Source: a virus
Direction: 5' to 3' (one strand)
Virus record (IMG/VR): IMGVR_UViG_3300028388_002932
Location: 1 to 22,499 of that record
Length of the DNA stretch: 22,499 bases
Shown: piece after piece, positions 5,517 to 11,649 of the stretch
How positions within the stretch are numbered: the first letter of the stretch is position 1
Layout of the letters: every line of letters starts with the position of its first letter
Translations under genes and position numbers: made by a program
The notes under the pieces: generated by a model
Databases searched by the model: none
Seen by the model: the letters and a program-made list of their open reading frames with translations, nothing else
What the model was told of the DNA's origin: nothing

Positions 5517-5535
5517 AATTGGTGAGGGTTTTGAG
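5517..5535 (-). promoter_or_regulatory. Leftward promoter-like motif, copy 5
   Basis: Leftward reading CTCAAAACCCTCACCAATT, 30 bases upstream of the 30-aa gene. It touches the stop codon of the gene ending at 5537. Confidence 0.55.
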
Positions 5536-5536
5536 C

Positions 5537-5719
5537 CTATTTCTTGGCTTGTTGTACAATGTCCTTGATGTCCTGATAAGCAAACACTAGTCCAAGGAAG
5601 AGACCAACAAGTAGGTTGAACATGAAGATAGACTGCATGAACTCACTTGTGATGTCAAAGACTAGGATAGCTGTACAGAACATAAACCAAAGGATGTACA
5701 ACCATAACAATTTATTCAT
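5537..5719 (-). CDS. 60-aa membrane protein with two transmembrane helices
   Basis: Hydrophobic stretches at about residues 4-22 (LLWLYILWFMFCTAILVF) and 30-48 (SIFMFNLLVGLFLGLVFAY), followed by a polar basic end DIKDIVQQAKK. It is the first leftward gene from the divergent region; motif copy 6 lies 57 bases upstream. Codon use is richer in G and C than in distal genes, like the gene at 5050. Its size would allow a holin-like or host-takeover membrane protein, but no motif decides. Confidence 0.65.
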   Translation of the reverse strand: MNKLLWLYILWFMFCTAILVFDITSEFMQSIFMFNLLVGLFLGLVFAYQDIKDIVQQAKK

Positions 5720-5891
5720 GGCTGAGAATTTTGGTTATACATTCAGTTAACAGGGGGGGATACCCCTTGAGCAAAACTTGGTGGGGGTTTTGCTCAAGGT
5801 GATTAACATTCACATCAATTCTCAAAAAAACCTTACCTCAAAAAATTTTTTAAAAAAAAATCGTAGCTTTGTGGAAACTAATATATTAGAT
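5720..5891. promoter_or_regulatory. Divergent control region
   Basis: Transcription is leftward before and rightward after this region. It holds a seven-G tract (5753-5759), a GGGG-ATA-CCCC mini-hairpin (5756-5766), a perfect 13-bp inverted repeat CCTTGAGCAAAAC / GTTTTGCTCAAGG (5765-5777, 5787-5799), then A/T tracts and a TAGCTTTG box near 5863-5872 matching the Bacteroidota -7 pattern TAnnTTTG without a clear -33 partner. Confidence 0.5.
5776..5794 (-). promoter_or_regulatory. Leftward promoter-like motif, copy 6 (in inverted repeat)
   Basis: Plus-strand ACTTGGTGGGGGTTTTGCT differs from copy 5 at four of 19 positions. It lies across the loop and right arm of the 13-bp inverted repeat, 57 bases from the start at 5719. 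The overlap with a palindrome could allow a repressor to control this copy. Confidence 0.4.
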
Positions 5892-6290
5892 ATGAAAAAA
5901 ACTATTGCAGATTATATTGGTGGGGAATCATCAGGAACAATACCTAAATTGATAGGTATATTGTTTCAAGCTAGAAATGATGCTCATCTATCACATCTGA
6001 AACAAGAAGATAAAACTCTAGCTAGACATAATGCTTTTGCATATTTTTATGAAAACATAGGTGGGTTAATAGATGGATTAACTGAAACTTACATGGGTAT
6101 CAAAGGAGATTTTGATATAACTGTAGGTTCTTCTCAAGTTATTAAAGACCCTATTAGTTATTATAATAAGTTGTATAAAGTAGTAGATTCATCTTATGGT
6201 ACAGAACCAAATTTTATTAAAGCTCAGTTAGATGATATACAGACTGTAATTGCACAGACATTATATATGTTGAGGTATATAACTACTTAA
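5892..6290 (+). CDS. DUF5856-like phage protein, 132 aa
   Basis: The frame opens upstream at a TTG, but the likely start is the ATG at 5892 (MKKTIADYIGGESSG), because the earlier codons lie in the inverted repeat and poly-A region. The protein is all-helical, with LIGILFQARNDAHLSHLKQ and LARHNAFAYFYENIGGLIDGL. The paired His/Asp/Glu pattern recalls ferritin-like or Dps-like bundles and the phage family DUF5856; this is a recalled resemblance, not a search result. It is a single-gene unit with its own promoter region and a strong terminator just downstream. Confidence 0.65.
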   Translation: MKKTIADYIGGESSGTIPKLIGILFQARNDAHLSHLKQEDKTLARHNAFAYFYENIGGLIDGLTETYMGIKGDFDITVGSSQVIKDPISYYNKLYKVVDSSYGTEPNFIKAQLDDIQTVIAQTLYMLRYITT

Positions 6291-6314
6291 TTTAATAATT
6301 TATATTAAAAGAAG

Positions 6315-6349
6315 AACCAGGATGCTGTACACATAACATCCTGGTTTTT
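6315..6349 (+). terminator. Terminator after the 132-aa gene
   Basis: A perfect 10-bp stem AACCAGGATG / CATCCTGGTT (6315-6324, 6337-6346) with a 12-base loop, followed by TTT. It lies 25 bases after the stop at 6290. Confidence 0.8.
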
Positions 6350-6604
6350 AGTTATTTAACTTTATTAAAAAACAAATCATCTTAAAGAAAAAAAGTACCC
6401 AAAAAAAGAAAACTTCAGACTTAGGGTGTTTTTCAGTTTTGTATCTTTTTGAGTGAATTTTCAAAGCATCTGCGAAGAAACTTCGTGAGCAAAGTTACAG
6501 GTTTTTTTTCAAACATGCAAGTTTTATTAATAATTTACCTTTGTTCAAATTACAGGAGTAACATTTACCCTTTTACTTGATAGTATAAAATAATTTTAAT
6601 ACTG
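6350..6604. other. AT-rich non-coding stretch with small hairpin
   Basis: No reading frame of note. It contains a tight hairpin CGAAG-AAA-CTTCG (6473-6485), a leftward-facing TAACTTTG box (6490-6497) and a rightward TACCTTTG box (6536-6543) with weak upstream elements. The hairpin of five base pairs with a three-base loop has the geometry of phage N4 virion RNA polymerase promoters, which is only suggestive. Confidence 0.3.
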
Positions 6605-6635
6605 TTTGTACATATTAATTTTATTCTTAACTTTG
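6605..6635 (+). promoter_or_regulatory. Bacteroidota-type promoter for the late block
   Basis: TTTG (6605-6608), 19 bases, then TAACTTTG (6628-6635): an exact fit to the Bacteroides consensus TTTG-N19-TAnnTTTG used by the host primary sigma factor. Transcription should begin near 6642, about 24 bases before the ATG at 6666. It would drive the small-gene block and possibly packaging genes. Confidence 0.75.
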
Positions 6636-6665
6636 CTTCAGTTTAATATTTAATCCTTCCTTTAT

Positions 6666-6983
6666 ATGTTAATAGAGTTTGATACAGTAAGGAGTTCTTC
6701 TCAAGAAGCTCATGAAAGAATGTTATTAGAAGAAACATCAGGTATGGCATCTGTTCCATACTTTAGAGAACAAGATTATAAAACACAGATTACAATAGAT
6801 ATGGATAAGGTAGTTGACTTTACAGGTGGTAGAGTTGACTTTAATGATACTACTTATGAATGTGTTTATGTATATGATAAACATGGTACAATGTCATGTA
6901 ATCTTTTAATTAGTTATCAAGATTTTAAAACTGCATTTCAAAATGCAACAGGAAAGAAAATATATAGATTTGAAGAAATATGA
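6666..6983 (+). CDS. Hypothetical protein, 105 aa
   Basis: It starts MLIEFDTVRSSSQEAHERML. The C-terminal half looks like a small alpha/beta domain (KTQITIDMDKVVDFTGG, YECVYVYDKHG, CNLLISYQDFKTAFQ). First gene after the promoter at 6605-6635. Its TGA stop overlaps the next ATG (ATATGA), giving coupled translation. No family recognised. Confidence 0.65.
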   Translation: MLIEFDTVRSSSQEAHERMLLEETSGMASVPYFREQDYKTQITIDMDKVVDFTGGRVDFNDTTYECVYVYDKHGTMSCNLLISYQDFKTAFQNATGKKIYRFEEI

Positions 6984-7126
6984 AAATACTAATGTTAGTT
7001 TTGGCAACTTGTGCAATTTTTGCACTAGCCACAGAATGTAAATCAACAGAGAACAGAAAGGAACAAAAAATTAAAACAAATGATAAAGCCGATACAGAAA
7101 GCCTTAAATGGTCTCTCAAGTCATGA
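6980..7126 (+). CDS. 48-aa exported peptide or small lipoprotein
   Basis: ATG at 6980 overlaps the stop of the gene before; TGA at 7124-7126. It begins MKILMLVLATCAIFALATEC, a hydrophobic signal-like segment followed by Cys20, then a polar basic tail (KSTENRKEQKIK). Cys20 could be a lipidation site, but the residues before it (ATE) are not a standard lipobox. Its last 47 bases overlap the start of the next gene. Size, signal and Cys resemble a small spanin-like (Rz1) lipoprotein, though the amidase is five genes away. Confidence 0.5.
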   Translation: MKILMLVLATCAIFALATECKSTENRKEQKIKTNDKADTESLKWSLKS

Positions 7127-7439
7127 GTACTATGTTAAGCATCTGGAAATATTAAATCCTATTTTACCAGTACAGTTAACTAATAAGGAAATAGAAGTCC
7201 TTGCTGGGTTTATGTCTTTAAAAGGAGATTTAGTAGAAACAGATAGATTTGGTACACAAGCAAGAAAAATAATCAGACAGAAATTATCCATGTCTCCTGG
7301 TGGTTTAGGTAATCACCTTAAAGAGTTAAAGAGAAAGTCTGCTATTTATAATAAAGATGGTGTACTTACTATTAGGGATTTTTTAATACCTCATCCTAAG
7401 ATGCAGGGTTATCAATTTAAAATAGTAAAGAAAGATTAA
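7080..7439 (+). CDS. Putative winged-helix DNA-binding protein, 119 aa
   Basis: Residues 30-95 have a winged-helix look: LTNKEIEVLAGFMSLKG (helix 1), RKIIRQKLSMSPGGLGNHLKELKRK (turn and recognition helix), then a short wing YNKDGVLTIRDFLI. It could be a regulator of the late block or take part in DNA recognition for packaging. No later in-frame Met is available before residue 45, so the start at 7080, overlapping the exported peptide, is likely right. Confidence 0.55.
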   Translation: MIKPIQKALNGLSSHEYYVKHLEILNPILPVQLTNKEIEVLAGFMSLKGDLVETDRFGTQARKIIRQKLSMSPGGLGNHLKELKRKSAIYNKDGVLTIRDFLIPHPKMQGYQFKIVKKD

Positions 7440-7440
7440 G

Positions 7441-7761
7441 ATGAGAAAGCTAGACTCAGACATAGCAATAAAGCAGTATTACGATAAAGTTAAACATTTA
7501 TATCCTCATGTTGAATTTGAAGAGTTCAGACAATGTTGTAAATCTCCATTTGAATATACTAAAGAGCAAATGAGTAGTGGAGAGTTACCAACTATCAGAT
7601 TAAAATACTTTGGTACGTTTTTAGTATATCCAAAAAGAGCTGAAGCATTGTTACGAAGGTTAAAAGAGAGATTCCGATTCCGTAAGGTTAGAAAGGAATA
7701 TTTTTTCCGTATGAGAGATATGTTAGAAAATTTTTTACAAAATCATGAAAGCAAAAGTTAA
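7441..7761 (+). CDS. Putative HU/IHF-like basic protein, 106 aa
   Basis: The centre of the protein (about residues 50-67) has TIRLKYFGTFLVYPKRAEAL, which recalls the GFGTF-V-R segment of HU/IHF proteins; the flanks are basic (RRLKERFRFRKVRKEYFFR). IHF-like genes have been reported in crAss-like phages, but the match here is partial. It begins one base after the preceding stop, and its end overlaps the next start by 17 bases. DNA binding is likely from charge; the exact family is unsure. Confidence 0.45.
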   Translation: MRKLDSDIAIKQYYDKVKHLYPHVEFEEFRQCCKSPFEYTKEQMSSGELPTIRLKYFGTFLVYPKRAEALLRRLKERFRFRKVRKEYFFRMRDMLENFLQNHESKS

Positions 7762-8083
7762 TTTAGAAAATATTTGGGCATACATCCAGGGGAATATTAG
7801 ATATAGGTTATGGTATTCACCATTTAAGTTTTTGATACCTAAACATATTAGGCAACAAATAGCATGGCGAATTACTATCATGGATAAGGAATGTTATGAT
7901 AATGGAGTTTGTAAATTGTGTGGTTGTGAAACTACTGCTTTACAAATGGCAAACAAAAAGTGTGATAAACCTTGTTATCCTGAAATGCATAGTGAAAGAA
8001 TATGGTATGCAGTTAAACCATTATATGATATTCTTTGGAGAAAAGATAGAGATTTATTTTATATAGTTATTAAAAAAGATTAA
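7745..8083 (+). CDS. Cysteine-rich putative zinc-binding protein, 112 aa
   Basis: Residues 50-77 carry six cysteines in the order C50, C56, C59, C61, C73, C77 (GVCKLCGC, then KKCDKPC), a good zinc-site candidate. Around it are hydrophobic aromatic helices (YRLWYSPFKFLI; IWYAVKPLYDILW). I recall similar CKLCGC-TTALQMAN segments in phages of Bacteroidota next to lysis or packaging genes, with no known function. Coupled to its neighbours by overlap and a 2-base gap. Confidence 0.6.
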   Translation: MKAKVNLENIWAYIQGNIRYRLWYSPFKFLIPKHIRQQIAWRITIMDKECYDNGVCKLCGCETTALQMANKKCDKPCYPEMHSERIWYAVKPLYDILWRKDRDLFYIVIKKD

Positions 8084-8085
8084 AG

Positions 8086-8382
8086 ATGAATTATTTTAAG
8101 AACTTAATATTTCGTATAGGTGAAGTATCTGTAGGTGAAAAAGTAAGAGCAACATTCAAACTTAAAGATGATGCACCTGATATAATTGATATGAGAGCAT
8201 CTTGCTCATGTACCTCACCAACATATAATAAGGAATCAAATGAAGTATCATCAATACTTACTGTTCCTAAGTTTTCAAAACATATAAAAGGTAGTACTCA
8301 AAAAATTCAAAAGAGTATCCTTGTTAATTTTAAAGATGGAAGTCAAAATGTGCTTTATATTAAAGGAACAAAAATTAGATAA
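8086..8382 (+). CDS. DUF1573-like Ig-fold protein, 98 aa
   Basis: The sequence IGEVSVGEKVRATFKLKDDA, then ASCSCTSPTYNKE (C40, C42) and a late KSILVNFKDGSQNVLYIKG follow the pattern of the Bacteroidota family DUF1573, where the usual motif is SCGCT. Those domains have an immunoglobulin-like fold and are usually exported; here no signal peptide is seen, so it may act in the virion or cytoplasm. Starts two bases after the preceding stop, directly upstream of the amidase. Confidence 0.6.
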   Translation: MNYFKNLIFRIGEVSVGEKVRATFKLKDDAPDIIDMRASCSCTSPTYNKESNEVSSILTVPKFSKHIKGSTQKIQKSILVNFKDGSQNVLYIKGTKIR

Positions 8383-8386
8383 GACT

Positions 8387-8917
8387 ATGGAATTTGCAGT
8401 AGTGGTAGGACATACCAAATTAAGACCAGGTGCTTGTTCACCATATGATATACAATGTGAGTGGGCATTTAATAAGAATATAGCTGAACAATTATCAGAT
8501 GTAGCTGACATATATTATTATGACAGTTATAATATGGGTTATAAAGCTATGGTAAAAAGAAATGCTAAAAAAATGAATAAGAAAGACTACAAATTAGTAG
8601 TTGAACTTCATTATAATGCAGCTTCACCTTCAGCTAATGGAGCAGAAGCTCTTTATTATTTTAGAAATAAAAAGACCAAGAAATTAGCTAAGATGTTTAC
8701 TGAAGCCTATGTATCATGGTTTGGTGGAAGAGATAGAGGTGCTAAAGCATTAGTAAGTAAGAGAGACAGAGGTTTTTGGGCAGTATATTATCCAACAGCA
8801 CCAACACTTATTCTTGAACCTTTCTTTGGAACTAATAAAGCAGATGTTCAAAGATTTTTAGATGTTGGAGCTGAGAAATATATTGAAATTATTAAAGAAC
8901 TATTTAATCAAGCATAA
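8387..8917 (+). CDS. N-acetylmuramoyl-L-alanine amidase (Amidase_3 type)
   Basis: This enzyme would cut the amide bond between muramic acid and the stem peptide of peptidoglycan, as an endolysin. From the ATG at 8387 (MEFAVVVGHTKLRPG, 176 aa) the expected zinc ligands and catalytic residue are in place: H9 in VVGH, E25 in QCEWAFN, H75 in VELHYNA, and E144 in LILEPFFGTN, plus the conserved GAEALYYF. The open frame extends 22 codons upstream, but that part overlaps the previous gene. No signal peptide or cell-wall-binding domain, so a holin would be needed. Its TAA overlaps the next start (TAATG). Confidence 0.85.
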   Translation: MEFAVVVGHTKLRPGACSPYDIQCEWAFNKNIAEQLSDVADIYYYDSYNMGYKAMVKRNAKKMNKKDYKLVVELHYNAASPSANGAEALYYFRNKKTKKLAKMFTEAYVSWFGGRDRGAKALVSKRDRGFWAVYYPTAPTLILEPFFGTNKADVQRFLDVGAEKYIEIIKELFNQA

Positions 8918-9477
8918 TGAGTGTATTATTTAAAGTAGAAGGTAAGGCAGTTATTCCTCACACAGAGACATTATTAATTGACCCATTCAATAAGATATGG
9001 GAAAGAGATACTACACCAGATAAAGTAGTAGCTATGGATGAGTTTAAATATATTGAATTTACAAGGTCAATGTTAAGAACCAATCCTTTTGGTGGTTATG
9101 CTGAAAGTATTAAAGAAGAAAAGATTATAGAACAATGTGTTCACATGGAAGATTGGCAACCTGATGAACTTGTACTAGCAGGACAAAGATGGATGGTAGA
9201 ATTTCAGACCAATGCATCTGAGACCTATACTTATTATATGGCTGCTAAAAGAGGTGCAGAAGAAATGAAAACTTTCTTTTTAAACTTTAGTATGAATGAA
9301 GTCAATATGAAAACAGGTAATCCAGTTTATAAACCTGCTGATATAACCAGAGCATTAAAGGATACCAATGATGTACTGCAAAGATTAGATTCAATGAAAA
9401 AGAAAGTAGAAGAAGAAATATTTGAAGTTACTAAAAAGAGAGGTCAAAAAACAATTTCACCTTTTGCAAAAGTATAA
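8917..9477 (+). CDS. Conserved protein upstream of terminase, small terminase candidate
   Basis: 186 residues starting MSVLFKVEGKAVIPHTETLL. The N-terminal part is mixed (WERDTTPDKVVAMDEFKYIEF), the second half helical and charged with a coiled coil (DTNDVLQRLDSMKKKVEEEI). It has no clear helix-turn-helix. Position immediately before the large terminase subunit makes a small terminase subunit or a packaging accessory possible. Starts as TAATG after the amidase. Confidence 0.55.
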   Translation: MSVLFKVEGKAVIPHTETLLIDPFNKIWERDTTPDKVVAMDEFKYIEFTRSMLRTNPFGGYAESIKEEKIIEQCVHMEDWQPDELVLAGQRWMVEFQTNASETYTYYMAAKRGAEEMKTFFLNFSMNEVNMKTGNPVYKPADITRALKDTNDVLQRLDSMKKKVEEEIFEVTKKRGQKTISPFAKV

Positions 9478-9480
9478 TAT

Positions 9481-9523
9481 ATGATAGAGTTAACAGGTGA
9501 TACTTATGACCCAAGTCTTTAAA
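9481..9523 (+). other. Apparent +1 frameshift site at start of terminase gene
   Basis: An ATG at 9481, three bases after the preceding stop, opens MIELTGDTYDPSL and ends at CTT TAA (9517-9522). Slipping one base forward at CTT to TTT continues exactly into the terminase frame at AAA GAA GAA (KEEGLRF). CTT followed by a stop codon is the slippery heptamer logic used by bacterial prfB. The peptide TYDPSL reads as a natural N-terminus for the terminase. A sequencing error could give the same picture. Confidence 0.45.
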
Positions 9524-11635
9524 GAAGAAGGTTTGAGATTCATGAAACATGGGTATTATTGTGCTGACCCTAGACTTTCACCAGATTGGTTTGAGTATTG
9601 GACTGAACAAAGAAGAAGATGTATTGAGGGTTATGAAGTAGCAGGTTGTAAGATTACAGGTGAACATTATTTTTATCTTAACTTTTGTCCTATTCAAAGA
9701 GTAGAAGATACTCAAAAATCTACATCTAAAAAAATTAAAGGTTTTCCTGATTTCTGGGATGGTGATTACAATTATTTTTGGTCCAGGGAAATAGCTAGAA
9801 ATGGTATAATGAAAGGTCTAGGTTTAGATGATGATGAGCAAGATGTTGTGATTCACATGGAAACCAAAGAACAAGCTCTGAAACTTAAAACATACTTAGA
9901 ATCATTATATCTTGAAGTAAAGATTCTTCCAAATGCTCTTCTTGGTGGTTATGATATTATTGTAGGTAAATCAAGACGTAAAGGTTATTCTTATAAAAAC
10001 GCAGCAGTAGCAGCTTGTAATTTTTTCCATAGACCTAATTCATATACTATGTTTATGGCTTATGAGAAAAAGTATCTATATCCAAAGGGTATATTTAATA
10101 TGACCCAAGATTACATCAACTTTATCAATGAAAATACAGCATGGGCAATGCCTTCAGATGTAGTAAATAAACAAGACCATATTAGAGCATCTTATATTGA
10201 ATACAAAGATGGTATCAAATTAGAGAAAGGATTTAAGTCAGAAATACAAGCTATTACATTTAAGGATAATCCTGATGCAGGTAGGGGAAAAGACTGTTGG
10301 GATATTATTGGTGAAGAGGTAGGTGCTTGGGGTGTACCAGGTGGATTAAAAGCTACACACTCAGCTATGCAACCATCTGTAACAGCAGGTAGTATTAAGA
10401 CAGGTATGCAAACTTATTTTGGTACTTCAGGTGATATTGAAAGTGGTACTGTTGATTTTGCAGATATGCATGGAAGACCTGAAGCATTTGGTTTCTTACC
10501 ATTCTATGATGTATGGGGAGAAAATAAACAGAAAGTAGAAGGTTTCTTTCATCCTGTACAATGGAATATGGAAGGTCATTATGATGAACAAGGTAATTCA
10601 GACCTTGAATCTGCAAAACAAGCAGAGTTAAATCATAGACAAAAACTTATAGATAATGGTGCAACATCTGGTGAGATTCAAGCAAGAATGCAAGAGCATC
10701 CTACAAATTCAGCAGAAGCATTTGCTATCATCTCTACCAATAACTTTCCTGTTGTAGAACTCAAAGCTCAATTAGAAAGAGTAAAAGCAGAAAAACTACA
10801 ACTCAAAAAAGGTATGCCAGTTACTCTTTATTATGATAGTAAAGATGGTGGAAAGTGTAAAGCTAAACCTATTTTAGATGGTTCTGCCAATCCTATTATC
10901 AGTTTAAAAGATGTACCTTTAGATAAGAAAGGTTGTGTAATGATGTATGAACAACCTGTTATTAATGCACCAAGAGGTTTATACAAAATAGGATATGACC
11001 CTATTAGACAAGATGATGGTAGTTCTTTGGCAGCAATTGTTGTTTATAAAGGAGTTCATATAGGAACACAATATCATAGTATTGTAGTAGCTGAATATAT
11101 AGGTAGAAAAGAATCACCTGATGATATTGATAGAGTAGCTGAAATGTTAGCTGACTTGTACAATACTACTATCATGCATGAAAATGAAGTAACAGGTGTT
11201 AAGAATTATTTCAGAAGAATCAAAAGATTAGGTCTTCTTGCTGCTCAACCTGATATGGTTATTTCTAAAAACATAAAAGGTTCAAGAGTTGCTAGAGTCT
11301 ATGGATGTCACATGACACCACAATTAAAAGATGCAGGTGAAAGATATGTAAAAGAATGGTTATTGACTGTACTTGATTATGATGAAAATGGTAATCCAAT
11401 AAGAGTAATAGACAGAATTTATTCTATTAGGTTACTTGAAGAACTTATTTCTTATGATAGAAAAGGTAACTTTGATATGTGTTCTGCACTCTTTATGTGT
11501 ATGTTCCAAGTACAAGAAGAAGCATTAGATAAAAAGTATGATAGTAATAGCCAAAATCAATCTGCAAAAAAACTTGTAGGAATGATTGATAAAATGTATG
11601 GTGGAAAGGGTAATGGATTATCCAAAAGTTTTTAA
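9506..11635 (+). CDS. terL: Terminase large subunit (ATPase and nuclease)
   Basis: The packaging motor that pumps DNA into the prohead and cuts concatemers. Numbering is from the ATG at 9506 (709 aa; the frame also has a GTG at 9497). ATPase half: deviant Walker A VGKSRRKGYS (153-162), Walker B CWDIIGEE (D266, E270/E271), coupling motif TYFGTSGD (303-310). Nuclease half, RNase H-like: GYDPIRQDDGSS with D498, HENE with E559/E561, and SYDRKGNFD with D651/D657. The N-terminal region GYEVAGCKITGEHYFYLNF is typical of phage terminases I associate with crAss-like viruses. Portal follows 14 bases later. Confidence 0.9.
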   Translation: MTQVFKEEGLRFMKHGYYCADPRLSPDWFEYWTEQRRRCIEGYEVAGCKITGEHYFYLNFCPIQRVEDTQKSTSKKIKGFPDFWDGDYNYFWSREIARNGIMKGLGLDDDEQDVVIHMETKEQALKLKTYLESLYLEVKILPNALLGGYDIIVGKSRRKGYSYKNAAVAACNFFHRPNSYTMFMAYEKKYLYPKGIFNMTQDYINFINENTAWAMPSDVVNKQDHIRASYIEYKDGIKLEKGFKSEIQAITFKDNPDAGRGKDCWDIIGEEVGAWGVPGGLKATHSAMQPSVTAGSIKTGMQTYFGTSGDIESGTVDFADMHGRPEAFGFLPFYDVWGENKQKVEGFFHPVQWNMEGHYDEQGNSDLESAKQAELNHRQKLIDNGATSGEIQARMQEHPTNSAEAFAIISTNNFPVVELKAQLERVKAEKLQLKKGMPVTLYYDSKDGGKCKAKPILDGSANPIISLKDVPLDKKGCVMMYEQPVINAPRGLYKIGYDPIRQDDGSSLAAIVVYKGVHIGTQYHSIVVAEYIGRKESPDDIDRVAEMLADLYNTTIMHENEVTGVKNYFRRIKRLGLLAAQPDMVISKNIKGSRVARVYGCHMTPQLKDAGERYVKEWLLTVLDYDENGNPIRVIDRIYSIRLLEELISYDRKGNFDMCSALFMCMFQVQEEALDKKYDSNSQNQSAKKLVGMIDKMYGGKGNGLSKSF

Positions 11636-11643
11636 TATATTTG
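11636..11643 (+). promoter_or_regulatory. TATATTTG box before the portal start
   Basis: Matches the Bacteroidota -7 pattern TAnnTTTG and lies six bases before the portal ATG. No -33 TTTG at the expected distance. If used, transcripts would be leaderless or nearly so; it may instead be an AT-rich initiation signal. Confidence 0.25.
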
Positions 11644-11649
11644 TAACCA

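Noticed and set aside
5778-5891. N-terminal extension of the 132-aa gene from the TTG at 5778
   Set aside because: It would translate the inverted repeat and A-tracts; the ATG at 5892 follows a promoter-like TAGCTTTG box.
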